Part shown: positions 19,486 to 28,188 of the stretch, one piece after another | How positions within the stretch are numbered: position 1 is the stretch's first letter | Layout of the letters: each line of letters opens with the position of its first letter | Source: Azonexus sp. R2A61 | Lineage (GTDB): Bacteria; Pseudomonadota; Gammaproteobacteria; Burkholderiales; Rhodocyclaceae | Assembly (NCBI RefSeq): GCF_021401135.1 | Contig: NZ_JACBFO010000001.1 | Span: 1 to 64,000 of the forward strand | Length of the DNA: 64,000 nt | Direction: 5' to 3' | Translations under genes and position numbers: made by a program | The notes under the pieces: generated by a model | Databases searched by the model: none | Told to the model about the DNA's origin: nothing | Seen by the model: only the letters and a program-made list of their open reading frames with translations

Positions 19486-20540
19486 CGCGTCGCCTCCGCC
19501 GGGCGCCGGCTTTCCGGCGCCGGCCATAGCCCGTTCGGCTTGAAGCGCATGACCAGCACTAGGGCCAGGCCGAAGATCAGCATGCGCAGGCTTTCCGGAT
19601 CAACCAGCGTCTTGCCGAACAGCGCCATCTGCACCGGCGTCACGCTGTAACGCAGCACTTCGGGCAACACCGACAGCAGGATCGCGCCGAGGATGACGCC
19701 GGGGATGTGCCCCATGCCGCCGAGCACGACCATCGCCAGCACCATGATCGATTCGATCAGCGAAAAGGACTCCGGCGACACGAAGCCCTGCATCGCCGCG
19801 AAGACGCCGCCGGCGATGCCGCCGAACGAGGCGCCCATGGCGAAGGCGAGCAGCTTGATGTTGCGCGTGTTGATGCCGACCGCCTTGGCCGCCACCTCGT
19901 CCTCGCGAATCGCCTGCCAGGCGCGGCCGATGCGCGAATGCTGCAGGCGCAGGTTGATGACGACGACCAGGATGGCGAGCGCCACCAGCAGGAAGTAATA
20001 CTTGTGCGCGCCGGTCAGCGTCAGCCCGAGGAACGGCGTGCTGCCGGCAAACTTCAGCCCGGCGATGCTCACCGGATCGATCAGCGTGATGCCTTGCGGC
20101 CCGTTGGTGATGTTGATCGGCGCGTTGAGGTTGTTCATGAAGATGCGCACGATTTCGCCAAAGCCGAGCGTGACGATGGCCAGATAGTCGCCGCGCAGCT
20201 TCAGCGTCGGCGAACCGAGCAGCACGCCGAACAGGCAGGCGACCAGTGCGCCGATCGGCAGGATCGCCCAGACCGGCCAGTGCAGCCCGAAGTGAGGACT
20301 CGCCAGCAGCGCCCAGGTATAGGCGCCGACCGCATAGAAGGCGATGTAGCCCAGATCGAGCAGGCCGGCAAAACCGACGACGATGTTCAGACCGAGCGCC
20401 AGGAAGATGTAGAGAATCGCGAAATTGACGATGCGGATCCACGCCTGCCCACCCATGCCGGCGACGAAGGGCAGCGCAATCAGCGCCACGGCGATCAGCG
20501 CGAGGCCTGCGGTCGACCGCGGGGAAAGCCAGTTTTTCAT
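19482..20540 (-). CDS. livM: Branched-chain amino acid ABC transporter permease LivM
   Basis: Inner-membrane permease of 352 residues with 8-10 hydrophobic segments and the EAA-type loop GRAWQAIREDEVAAKAVGIN that contacts the ATPases. It overlaps livH upstream by 4 bases and livG downstream by 4 bases. TGCGGTCGAC at 20508-20517 falls in the N-terminal codons (PRSTAGL). Confidence 0.95.
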   Translation of the reverse strand: MKNWLSPRSTAGLALIAVALIALPFVAGMGGQAWIRIVNFAILYIFLALGLNIVVGFAGLLDLGYIAFYAVGAYTWALLASPHFGLHWPVWAILPIGALVACLFGVLLGSPTLKLRGDYLAIVTLGFGEIVRIFMNNLNAPINITNGPQGITLIDPVSIAGLKFAGSTPFLGLTLTGAHKYYFLLVALAILVVVINLRLQHSRIGRAWQAIREDEVAAKAVGINTRNIKLLAFAMGASFGGIAGGVFAAMQGFVSPESFSLIESIMVLAMVVLGGMGHIPGVILGAILLSVLPEVLRYSVTPVQMALFGKTLVDPESLRMLIFGLALVLVMRFKPNGLWPAPESRRPAEATR

Positions 20541-21460
20541 GCGCGGTCTCCGGCTTTCTCGCCGAACAGGCCGGAAGGTTTAAACATCAATACGCCGATC
20601 AGCACGACGAAGGCGAAGATGTCCTGGTAATGGCTGCCGAGGAAACCGCCGGTCAGATCGCCGATGTAACCGGCGCCGAGCGCTTCGATGATGCCGAGCA
20701 GCACGCCGCCGAGCATCGCCCCGGCAAGGTTGCCGATGCCGCCGAGCACGGCAGCGGTGAAGGCCTTCAGGCCGAGCATGAAGCCCATCTGGTAATGGGC
20801 GATCTCGTAGTAACTGCCGACCATCACGCCGGCCAGCGCGCCCAGCGCCGAACCGATCACGAAGGCCGCGGCGATCACCCGGTTGGCGTTGATTCCCATC
20901 AAGCTGGCGACGGCAGGATTCTGCGCGGTCGCCCGCATGGCCATGCCGAGTTTGGTGCGGTAGATCAGCAACAGCAGGCCGCCCATCGTTGCCGCCGAAA
21001 TCGCCACGATGGCCACCTGCACCAGCGTGAAATGCGTGCCGGCCAGTTCGAAACTGACTTTCGGCAGCAGCGGCGGGAAGGTCAGGTAGTTGCGTCCCCA
21101 GAGGATCATCGCCAGGTTCTGCAGCACGATCGACATGCCGATCGCGGTGATCAGCGGCGTCAGCCGCGGCGCGCCACGCAAGGGCCGATACGCCACGCGC
21201 TCAAGGCTCCAGCCCAGCCCCATGCAGACCAGCACGGCAACCACCAGGCCGCACAGCCCAGCCAGGCCGGCCGGCATGCCGGCGCCGATCAGCAGGCCGA
21301 CAACGGTGATGCTGACCAGTGTGCCGATCATCACCACTTCGCCGTGCGCAAAATTGATCAGCCCCATGATCCCGTAGACCATCGTGTAGCCGAGTGCGAC
21401 CAACGCGTAGATGCTGCCCTGGACGAGTCCGTTGATGATCTGCTGCAGGAAAATATCCAT
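20537..21460 (-). CDS. livH: Branched-chain amino acid ABC transporter permease LivH
   Basis: Permease partner of LivM, 307 residues. It opens MDIFLQQIINGLVQGSIYAL and includes the LivH motif GLINFAHGEVVMIGT and the cytoplasmic loop GMAMRATAQNPAVASLMGIN. I start at ATG 21460, matching the family; a frame-open leader to 21496 contains the interspersed element and is probably untranslated. It is the first permease after the receptor gene, with an attenuator-like hairpin between them. Confidence 0.94.
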   Translation of the reverse strand: MDIFLQQIINGLVQGSIYALVALGYTMVYGIMGLINFAHGEVVMIGTLVSITVVGLLIGAGMPAGLAGLCGLVVAVLVCMGLGWSLERVAYRPLRGAPRLTPLITAIGMSIVLQNLAMILWGRNYLTFPPLLPKVSFELAGTHFTLVQVAIVAISAATMGGLLLLIYRTKLGMAMRATAQNPAVASLMGINANRVIAAAFVIGSALGALAGVMVGSYYEIAHYQMGFMLGLKAFTAAVLGGIGNLAGAMLGGVLLGIIEALGAGYIGDLTGGFLGSHYQDIFAFVVLIGVLMFKPSGLFGEKAGDRA

Positions 21461-21469
21461 GTTTTTTCC

Positions 21470-21479
21470 GTCGACCGCA
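21470..21479 (-). repeat. TGCGGTCGAC interspersed element in the livH leader
   Basis: On the minus strand the element is followed directly by GGAAAAAAC and the livH ATG, so it lies 9 bases above the start and abuts the ribosome binding site. Confidence 0.7.
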
Positions 21480-21488
21480 GCACACGAA

Positions 21489-21510
21489 AACGGCACCTTG
21501 CGGTGCCGTT
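21489..21510 (-). terminator. Terminator or attenuator between the receptor gene and livHMGF
   Basis: AACGGCACC (21489-21497) and GGTGCCGTT (21502-21510) form a perfect 9-bp stem with loop TTGC on the plus strand. On the minus strand the stem is followed by TTTTCG, a weak T tract. Partial termination here would give more receptor than permease, a common arrangement in such operons. Confidence 0.75.
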
Positions 21511-21532
21511 CCGGGGCGGCGATCCAAGCGCC

Positions 21533-22969
21533 TTACTTCTTCTCGACTGCTGCCTTCGCCTTGTCGGCGGTTTCCTTGACGGCCTCGGCGCCTGCCTTGA
21601 CCGCTTCGGAACCGGCCTTGACCGCTTCGGAACCGGCCTTGACCGCCTCGCCGGCGGCCGCCTTGGCGGCATCCTTGACCTCGTGACCGGCCGCGACGGC
21701 CGCACCGGCCACCGACTTGGCCGCTTCCTTGACTTCGCCGGCCGCCGCCTTCACTTCGTCGGCCACGGCGAGCTTGGCCGTTTCAAGCGGCGCACCGCCC
21801 AGCGTCTCGACATAGGACAGCGTGCCGCCCTGGTACTGGTAGATCGAAATCGCGCCGCCCTTGAGATCGCCGAACTCGTCGAACTGGATTCTGGCGGTCA
21901 CGCCGTCCAGATCGGTCTTGCCGATTTCGGGCAGATACTTGGCCGGCTCGACCGAACCGGCGCGCTTCATCGCATCGGCGATGACCATCACCGCGTCGTA
22001 AACGTAAGGCGCATAAAGCTGGATTTCGGCGTTGAACTTGCCGTTGTACTTCTGCTTGAATGCCGGCCCCTTGGCCAGCTTTTCCAGCGGCATGCCCGGC
22101 AGCGAGCAATACTGGCCTTCGCTGGCGGCGCCGCCGAGCTTGGTGAATTCCGGCGTGCACACGCCATCGCCACCGAGGAACTTCGCCTTGATGCCGAGTT
22201 CGCCCATCTGCTTGACCATCGGTCCGCCCTGGGCGTCCATGCCGCCGTAGAAAACGAGGTCCGGCTTCTTCGACTTGATCTTGGTCAGGATGGCCTTGAA
22301 ATCGGTCGCCTTGTCGTTGGTGTACTCGTTGGCGACAACCTTGATGCCATTCGCCTCGGCGGCCTTGCGGAACTCGTCGGCCAGCCCCTGGCCGTAGGCC
22401 GTACGGTCATCGACGATGGCCACTGCCTTGACCCCTTCCTTGGCGGCGAATTCGCCGAGAATCTTGCCCTGCTGGACGTCGTTGGCCATCACGCGGAAAG
22501 CCGTGTTGAACCCCTGCTGGGTGTATTTCGGATTGGTCGCCGACCCCGAAACCTGAGGGATGCCGGCGTCAAAATACAGCTTGGAAGCCGGGATCGTGGT
22601 GCCCGAATTGAGGTGGCCGACAACGCCGTTCACCTTCGCATCGACCAGCTTCTGGGCAACGATGGTGCCCTGCTTCGGATCGGCCTGATCGTCTTCGGCC
22701 AGCAGTTCGAACTTGACCTTGGCGCCGTCGATTTCGAGCCCCTGGGCATTGAGTTCCTCGATCGCCAGCACGGCGCCGTTCTCGTTGTCCTTGCCGAGAT
22801 GGGCCTGCGGGCCGGTCATCGGTGCGACATGACCAAGCTTGACGACGACTTCCGGCTTGGCAGCCGGTGCGGCAGGGGCCGCGACAGGCGGGGCTTCCTT
22901 CTCGCCGCAGGCGGCAAGCGTGAAGGCGGCGGCGACGGACAGGGCGACAACGGACAGCTTGGCGTGCAT
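21533..22969 (-). CDS. braC: Branched-chain amino acid-binding lipoprotein with an Ala/Lys-rich repetitive tail
   Basis: Periplasmic receptor of the Liv system, 478 residues. The signal peptide ends LAAC (Cys21), so it is a lipoprotein rather than a free periplasmic protein. Residues about 35-395 form the type I periplasmic-binding fold (VKLGHVAPMTGPQAHLGKDN, LNSGTTIPASKLYFDAGIPQ). Residues 396-478 are extra: an 83-residue helix-forming Ala/Lys/Glu/Val tail with the 7-residue repeat VKAGSEA, resembling LEA- or apolipoprotein-like amphipathic helices. LivJ/BraC proteins normally end near residue 370-390. The start ATG 22969 is fixed by the signal peptide. Confidence 0.92.
   Translation of the reverse strand: MHAKLSVVALSVAAAFTLAACGEKEAPPVAAPAAPAAKPEVVVKLGHVAPMTGPQAHLGKDNENGAVLAIEELNAQGLEIDGAKVKFELLAEDDQADPKQGTIVAQKLVDAKVNGVVGHLNSGTTIPASKLYFDAGIPQVSGSATNPKYTQQGFNTAFRVMANDVQQGKILGEFAAKEGVKAVAIVDDRTAYGQGLADEFRKAAEANGIKVVANEYTNDKATDFKAILTKIKSKKPDLVFYGGMDAQGGPMVKQMGELGIKAKFLGGDGVCTPEFTKLGGAASEGQYCSLPGMPLEKLAKGPAFKQKYNGKFNAEIQLYAPYVYDAVMVIADAMKRAGSVEPAKYLPEIGKTDLDGVTARIQFDEFGDLKGGAISIYQYQGGTLSYVETLGGAPLETAKLAVADEVKAAAGEVKEAAKSVAGAAVAAGHEVKDAAKAAAGEAVKAGSEAVKAGSEAVKAGAEAVKETADKAKAAVEKK
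21594..21656 (-). repeat. 21-bp tandem repeat encoding VKAGSEA
   Basis: Two exact copies (21594-21614 and 21615-21635) of a 21-bp unit, followed by a third diverged copy, inside the tail of the binding protein. The unit keeps frame and encodes seven residues. Confidence 0.85.
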
Positions 22970-23104
22970 CGGGTTTCTCCTGTGAAGGTTCGGGGTGCAG
23001 GGCAAGCCCCGATTCTGCGCATGCATCCGGCACACGTCAATCGTCGTCTGGCGCCCGGAAGCCGGCCCGGCCCCGCCGGCGCCGGAATTCCTGCGCAATC
23101 CGCG

Positions 23105-23114
23105 GTCGACCGCA
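23105..23114 (-). repeat. TGCGGTCGAC interspersed element between braC and a methyltransferase gene
   Basis: Exact copy in the 205-base divergent gap. Its neighbours extend it to the palindrome GCGGTCGACCGC (23102-23113). It lies 61-70 bases above the methyltransferase start. Confidence 0.7.
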
Positions 23115-23174
23115 GACAACGCGAAAATTTGCAATGCGGAATAAGCCCACAGAGCTTGGTGGCATAATCCCGTC

Positions 23175-23924
23175 ATGTCCGCGACCCCGATCCGGCAGCT
23201 TGCCCTGCAGGGCGCCGCCGTCATTCTCGTTCTCTCCCTTGCCTGGCCCTACTACGGCTGGCAGGCACAGGCCATGCCCTGGCTGCAGACCAGCCTGACC
23301 ATCGGCGCCGTGGCGCTGGCGATAGCCACGCTGAGCCGTCAGCCCTGGTGGTGGCGCCTGATTCACGGCGGCTTCATGCCGCTGGTCTGGGCGACCCAGC
23401 AACTGGCGATCGATCCCGGCTGGTTCCTGCTCGGCTTCATCCTGCTGCTGCTCGTCTATCGCGGTGCGCTGTCGGGACAGGTGCCGCTCTACCTGTCGAA
23501 CCCGCAGACCGTAGACGCGCTCGACCGACTGATCGAAACGCAGGAAGCCGGCAGTTTCCTCGACCTGGGTGCCGGCTTGGGCAGCACACTGGTACCGTTG
23601 GCCGACCGGTGGCCGGAACGCCGCTTCACCGGGGTCGAAAACGCCCCGCTGACCTGGCTCGGCGGGCGGCTGCTGAGCCTCGGCCGGCCCAACCTCGACT
23701 GGCGTTGGGGCGACCTGTGGCAAACCTCGCTGACCGGACACGACATCGTCTATGCCTTCCTGTCACCGGCGCCCATGGCCCGGCTATGGGAAAAGGCACA
23801 ACGGGAAATGCCGCCGGGCAGCCTGTTCGTCAGCAACAGTTTCCGCGTACCCGACATCGAACCGAGTTTCGTCATCGACGTGCCCTGCCAACCGCCACGT
23901 CCGCTCTACTGTTATCGGACCTGA
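23175..23924 (+). CDS. Membrane-anchored class I SAM-dependent methyltransferase
   Basis: A 249-residue protein. Residues 1-100 hold three or four hydrophobic segments (LALQGAAVILVLSLAW; FLLGFILLLLVY). A cytoplasmic Rossmann methyltransferase domain follows with motif I FLDLGAGLGSTLVPLAD and the acidic residue in FTGVENAPL. The substrate is unknown. Similar membrane-N-terminal methyltransferases are widespread in betaproteobacteria. The sensor kinase begins 6 bases after the stop, suggesting co-transcription. Confidence 0.75.
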   Translation: MSATPIRQLALQGAAVILVLSLAWPYYGWQAQAMPWLQTSLTIGAVALAIATLSRQPWWWRLIHGGFMPLVWATQQLAIDPGWFLLGFILLLLVYRGALSGQVPLYLSNPQTVDALDRLIETQEAGSFLDLGAGLGSTLVPLADRWPERRFTGVENAPLTWLGGRLLSLGRPNLDWRWGDLWQTSLTGHDIVYAFLSPAPMARLWEKAQREMPPGSLFVSNSFRVPDIEPSFVIDVPCQPPRPLYCYRT

Positions 23925-23930
23925 GCGGCA

Positions 23931-25973
23931 ATGCGCCATCGCCGGCCGGAAACCCTCGCGCTGATCGTCGCCCTGTCCAGCACGCTCGCCGTGCTCACGG
24001 TGTTCCTGATCGATCTCGCATTATCGCGGCAACGCGATCTGCAACTGGGCGAAAAACGGCTTCAGCAGTTCACCGTGATGCTGGCCGAACACACGGCCCG
24101 CGCCTTCGAGGCGGTCGACGTGCTGGTCAGGGAGATCGCCACCGACCTGTCTACCAACCGGACCAACTGGCCACGCTGGGAACCCGCCCTCGGCTGGGAC
24201 TACATCGCCCAGCGCCACTCGCGGGCGATGCCGCAGATGCGCGACCTGATCGTCTTCGACCGGATCGGCGAGCAGCGTTTCATTTCCACCTATTTTCCGC
24301 CGCCACGCATCAACATCGCACAGTACCCGTTCTTCCGGGAACTCGCCGGCGGCAAGCCGTCGATCACTTACGGTCCCTACATCGGCCCGAATTCCGGTCG
24401 CTACACCTACGGCATCGCCCACCGGATCGAGGATGGCGAGCGGCAGTTCGCGGGGATCGCCTTTGCCGCAATCGAGACCGGCTACATGCAGGATTTCTGC
24501 TGGGCCAACCGGCTGGCCGACGAATTCGACGCCATGCTGACCAACGTCAGCGGCAGCATCATCGCCTCCTGCCGGCCGGCCGACCTGAGCCAGCAATCGA
24601 CCATTCTCGGCCGACCGGTCGGCGAGGTGCTGTTCGGCAGCGCAGCGACCGAAATCCAGTTGCCGGAAACCGGCTTGCTGCGCCTGCACGACAAGCTGGT
24701 CTCGGTATCGCCCGTGCCGGGTTTTCCCGACCTCCGCCTGATCGCTGCCATGCCCCAGAACACTGTCCTGAGCAACTGGTGGAGCCGCCTGAAGGAACTG
24801 GGCACGCTCGGCATCCTGCTCAGCGCGGTGTTGCTCACCGGCGGCGTGCTGGTTCGGCGACAGGTGCGCGAGCTGGCCGAAGTCACCGATGCGCTGGCCC
24901 ATTCCCATGACCGCCTTGAAGCCAAGGTCCAGGAAGCAACGGCCGAACTCGCCGAACAGAAGGAATCGGCGGAACTGGCCAACGCAGCGAAAAGCCGCTT
25001 CCTGGCGGCAGCCAGCCACGACTTGCGCCAGCCGATGCATGCGCTGGCCCTGTTTTCGACCGACCTGCGCCGCCGCGCCGGCGTCGGCAACCTCGACGAC
25101 CTGCCGCGCCTGGCCGAACAGATCGCGGTGTCTACCGGTCTGCTCGGCGAGATGCTCGACGCGCTGCTCGACATCTCGCGGCTGGACATCAACGGGATCA
25201 AGGCGGATATCCACCCCTTCCCGCTGGCCAATCTTTATGAACGCCTGGAGGCCGCTTTCCGGCGTTCGGCTGCCGACCGCAACATCAACCTGCGCTTTCA
25301 TCCGACCCGCCACATCTTGCGCAGCGACCCGATGCTGCTCGAACGCATGCTGGGCAACCTGATCGCCAATGCAATCCGCTACACGCCACCGGGCGGCCGC
25401 GTGATCGTCGGAGCCCGCCGACACGGCAGACAGGTTCGGCTGGAGGTCCGCGACAGCGGTATCGGCATCGCCCGCGAGCATCAGGCATCGATCTTCGCGG
25501 AGTTCTACCAGGTCTCGAACAGCGCCCGGGAGCAAGGTAGCGGCCTCGGCCTCGGGCTATCCATCGTCGATCGCCTGGCACGTGCGCTGTCGGTCGAAAT
25601 CCTGCTCAAATCGCGCATCGGTGAAGGAACGACGTTCGGTCTGGTGGTCCCGCAAGCCGAACGGGACGCAATCGTCCGTCCGTCGACTGTCGGCCGCGTC
25701 CACCTGATCGGCGACACCCCGGAACTGGCCACCTGCCGGCCATTGCTGGAAGGCTGGAATTACGAGGTAAGCAGCGGCGGCATCGAATCCGCCCAGCGTC
25801 TGCGCGGCGACACGGTGATCATCTGCGACGCCGGGCACATCCCCGACCTGGCACCGGCAATGCGGCTGATCGTTCTGGTGGCAGGCGAGGCGCCGCTTCT
25901 ACCGCCCAGGGCGCAGGCTCTGTCACTACCGGTCAAACCGGCACGACTGCGCGCCCTGTTGCGGGCAGGCTGA
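23931..25973 (+). CDS. Sensor histidine kinase with a degenerate C-terminal receiver-like domain
   Basis: A 680-residue inner-membrane kinase. Membrane helix 1 is at about 9-31, a periplasmic double-Cache (PDC) sensor at 35-285 (YPFFRELAGGKPSITYGPYI), and helix 2 at 291-308. A coiled coil leads to HisKA with ASHDLRQPMHAL (His363) and an HATPase domain (N-box NAIRYTPPGG, G1 DSGIGIA, G2 GSGLGLGLS). Residues 588-678 look like a receiver that keeps Asp633 and Lys669 but has only one of the acidic pair (Asp595). It converges on a NarL-type regulator with abutting stop codons and is probably its partner. Confidence 0.88.
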   Translation: MRHRRPETLALIVALSSTLAVLTVFLIDLALSRQRDLQLGEKRLQQFTVMLAEHTARAFEAVDVLVREIATDLSTNRTNWPRWEPALGWDYIAQRHSRAMPQMRDLIVFDRIGEQRFISTYFPPPRINIAQYPFFRELAGGKPSITYGPYIGPNSGRYTYGIAHRIEDGERQFAGIAFAAIETGYMQDFCWANRLADEFDAMLTNVSGSIIASCRPADLSQQSTILGRPVGEVLFGSAATEIQLPETGLLRLHDKLVSVSPVPGFPDLRLIAAMPQNTVLSNWWSRLKELGTLGILLSAVLLTGGVLVRRQVRELAEVTDALAHSHDRLEAKVQEATAELAEQKESAELANAAKSRFLAAASHDLRQPMHALALFSTDLRRRAGVGNLDDLPRLAEQIAVSTGLLGEMLDALLDISRLDINGIKADIHPFPLANLYERLEAAFRRSAADRNINLRFHPTRHILRSDPMLLERMLGNLIANAIRYTPPGGRVIVGARRHGRQVRLEVRDSGIGIAREHQASIFAEFYQVSNSAREQGSGLGLGLSIVDRLARALSVEILLKSRIGEGTTFGLVVPQAERDAIVRPSTVGRVHLIGDTPELATCRPLLEGWNYEVSSGGIESAQRLRGDTVIICDAGHIPDLAPAMRLIVLVAGEAPLLPPRAQALSLPVKPARLRALLRAG

Positions 25974-26636
25974 TCAGAAGACGTTGCCGAAATCCAGGCC
26001 GTAGCGGGCGGCAGCGACCAGCGCCTGGGTCCGGCTGTTGACCCCGAGCGCCTTGAACACCGCCGTTGCATGGATCTTGACGGTACCTTCCGACAGCTCG
26101 AGTTGCTCGGCGATATCGCGATTGGACAGGCCGCGCACCATCAGACACAGCACCTGCGCCTGGCGCTCGGTCAGGCCGATCTCCTCCGGCCGAACGCTGA
26201 CCTGCGACGGTGGCACCGGCGGCGCATCGTCGAGGCGGGCGATCGGCTGTCCACAGGGGCGATAAATGCTGCCGGCCAGGACGTCGCGGACCGCCGACAG
26301 CAGGCCTTCGCCGGACAGCGCCTTGGGAATGAAACCCGAAGCGCCGAGATTGAGTACCCGGTTGACCGTCGGCGTATCGTCGAAAGCCGACACGACGGCG
26401 ACCGGCATTGCCGGATAGCGGCGACGCAGGATGTCCAGCCCGGCGAATCCGTCGATGCCGGGCAGCGCCAGATCGAGCAGCACCAGGTCGAAATCGCCAT
26501 CGTTGTCGAGTATGGTCAATGCCGATTCGAAATCGGCGCTCTCGAAGACCTCGGTCTCCTCTTCCAGTTGAGCCAACAGACGGACCAGCCCCTCCCTGAC
26601 CAGCGCGTGGTCCTCGACCACCAGCAACTTGAGCAT
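25974..26636 (-). CDS. NarL/LuxR-family response regulator
   Basis: A 220-residue two-component regulator. The receiver has the phosphoacceptor Asp55 (LVLLDLALPG), Asp9 in VVEDH, and Lys in the FIPKALS motif. After a Pro-rich linker the LuxR-type helix-turn-helix reads GLTERQAQVLCLMVRGLSNR and VKIHATAVFKALGVNSRTQA. Start ATG 26636 is preferred over 26654 because GGGGAA lies in front of it. The cognate kinase is most likely the facing gene at 23931-25973; the targets are not evident. Confidence 0.9.
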   Translation of the reverse strand: MLKLLVVEDHALVREGLVRLLAQLEEETEVFESADFESALTILDNDGDFDLVLLDLALPGIDGFAGLDILRRRYPAMPVAVVSAFDDTPTVNRVLNLGASGFIPKALSGEGLLSAVRDVLAGSIYRPCGQPIARLDDAPPVPPSQVSVRPEEIGLTERQAQVLCLMVRGLSNRDIAEQLELSEGTVKIHATAVFKALGVNSRTQALVAAARYGLDFGNVF

Positions 26637-26730
26637 GAAATTCCCCTTTGTCATTGCGGGCGCTAATTTATCATTTCGCCCGGGGAATGTGGTTTAAGAT
26701 GGAATCATCCTGATCAGGAGGGAGAGAGAC

Positions 26731-27204
26731 ATGAGCAACGAACAAATCAACGATCCGCTCAACTTCATGCGCAACCTGTGGGGCAACATGGGGTTCTCGC
26801 TCCCCGGCATGGTTGCCCCGACCTTCGATATCGACGAACTGGACAAGCGCATCAAGGACATGAAGGCCGTCGAAGGCTGGCTGCGCATGAATCTGTCGAT
26901 GCTGCAGATGACCATCCAGGGACTCGAAATGCAGCGCACGACGGTCAGCACGGTACAGGCCATGGGCCAGATGGCGAGCGACGCGGCGCGCAAGTTCGGC
27001 GAAACAGCCAGCGACGAAGCACCGCCGGCCGCCGCGGATGCCGGCCAAAGCCTCTCCGAGGCCGCGCTATGGCCGTGGCAGATGATGCAACAGATGCGCG
27101 AACATCTGCAGGAAAGCGCCGAAGCCGCCGCCCGGGCGGTCAGCCAGGACAGCGCCCCGGCGCCGGAAAAGCCCAAGACCCGGCGGTCGACCGCAAAGAA
27201 GTGA
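26731..27204 (+). CDS. phaM: PhaM-like polyhydroxyalkanoate granule-associated protein
   Basis: A 157-residue protein matching PhaM, which activates PHA synthase and tethers granules to the nucleoid in Cupriavidus. The conserved core is FDIDELDKRIKDMKAVEGWL followed by MNLSMLQMTIQGLEMQRTTV (about 33-75). The C-terminus is Lys/Arg-rich (KPKTRRSTAKK), in keeping with DNA binding. Its presence implies polyhydroxybutyrate storage, though phaC is not in this window. TGCGGTCGAC is embedded in the last codons (27186-27195, antisense, Ser-Thr-Ala). Confidence 0.87.
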   Translation: MSNEQINDPLNFMRNLWGNMGFSLPGMVAPTFDIDELDKRIKDMKAVEGWLRMNLSMLQMTIQGLEMQRTTVSTVQAMGQMASDAARKFGETASDEAPPAAADAGQSLSEAALWPWQMMQQMREHLQESAEAAARAVSQDSAPAPEKPKTRRSTAKK

Positions 27205-28104
27205 TCAGTGGGCGGCCAGCCAGGCTGCCCACATCGGCAAACTGAGCATCGACCCCAGCGTCGTTGCCGAAATCAGCCAGGCGACGCTCTTCCCGTCGCC
27301 CCCCATGCGCATCGCCAGAATGTAGGCCGACGATGCCGTCGGCAAGGCCGCGAACAGCACGATGATCTGGAAATTGAGCCCTTCCAGGCCGAGCGCACGG
27401 CCGATGAAGATCGCGGCCAGCGGCAGGGCCGCCAGTTTGACGGCAAGCAGCCAGCCGGAAAAGAAACCGACGCCGCGCGTACCGTCGAGGCGCAGTGCGG
27501 CACCGACGGCAATCAGGCCGAGGGCGATCGAGGCATCGGCCAGTCGGCCGAGAAAGGCCTGCAAGGGCACCGGTGGCACGAAGCCGGCAAGGTTCAGCAC
27601 GAAACCGGTCGCCGTTCCCCAGATCAACGGGTTGCGGGCGATCTCCCGCCACAGACCGGACTGCCCATGACGCGCCAGCATCCACACCGAGACCAGGTTG
27701 GCCAGCGGCACGGCGGCACCGACCATCAGCCCCATGGTGGCGATGCCCGGCGAGCCGAACAGCATGCCGGCCACGGCCAGCGCGATGTAGGAATTGAACC
27801 GGTAGGCGCACTGGAACATCGAGGCATAGGTCAGCGCCGGCATTTTCAGGAACAGTTTCGGCAGCAGACCGAGCAGCATGCCGACGCCCATCGTCGCAAA
27901 ACCGGTGGCAAGCAGCGGCAACGCCGCCGCCAGATCGAGCCGGGTACGCACGATGGCGTTGATCAGCAGCGCCGGGAACAGGATGAAGTAGACCAGTTTC
28001 TCGACGCCGGACCAGAAATGGTCGCCCAGATGCATCCAGCGACGGATGGCGGCGCCGACCAGGATCAGCGCGAAATCGGGCAGCAGTAACAGGGCGGTTT
28101 GCAT
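27205..28104 (-). CDS. AEC family (auxin efflux carrier-like) permease
   Basis: A 299-residue inner-membrane protein with about ten membrane segments in two five-helix halves. The first half contains FILFPALLINAIVRT and the second the conserved ALGLIAVGAALRL. Bacterial AEC members carry malonate, malate or similar organic acids; the substrate is unassigned. It converges on phaM with directly abutting stop codons (TGATCA). Confidence 0.85.
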   Translation of the reverse strand: MQTALLLLPDFALILVGAAIRRWMHLGDHFWSGVEKLVYFILFPALLINAIVRTRLDLAAALPLLATGFATMGVGMLLGLLPKLFLKMPALTYASMFQCAYRFNSYIALAVAGMLFGSPGIATMGLMVGAAVPLANLVSVWMLARHGQSGLWREIARNPLIWGTATGFVLNLAGFVPPVPLQAFLGRLADASIALGLIAVGAALRLDGTRGVGFFSGWLLAVKLAALPLAAIFIGRALGLEGLNFQIIVLFAALPTASSAYILAMRMGGDGKSVAWLISATTLGSMLSLPMWAAWLAAH

Positions 28105-28121
28105 CGCTGCATTCTAAGGTT

Positions 28122-28131
28122 TGCGGTCGAC
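28122..28131 (+). repeat. TGCGGTCGAC interspersed element between AEC gene and nfeD
   Basis: Exact copy in the 84-base divergent gap, followed by GGCGAGAAAT. Downstream ACCGC at 28149-28153 gives it a weak partial complement. Confidence 0.7.
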
Positions 28132-28188
28132 GGCGAGAAATCCGTAAAAACCGCAAATCGCCTATACTCGGCGGATCAGGAGGAAATC

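Noticed and set aside
21594-21656. A CRISPR-like array suggested by short tandem units
   Set aside because: The units are 21 bp without spacers, in frame within a gene; this is a protein-coding tandem repeat. No CRISPR or cas genes were found in the window.
20630-23167. An 845-codon plus-strand open frame across livH and the binding-protein gene
   Set aside because: It is a mirror of two certain minus-strand genes, with His/Arg/Gln-rich sequence typical of antisense frames.
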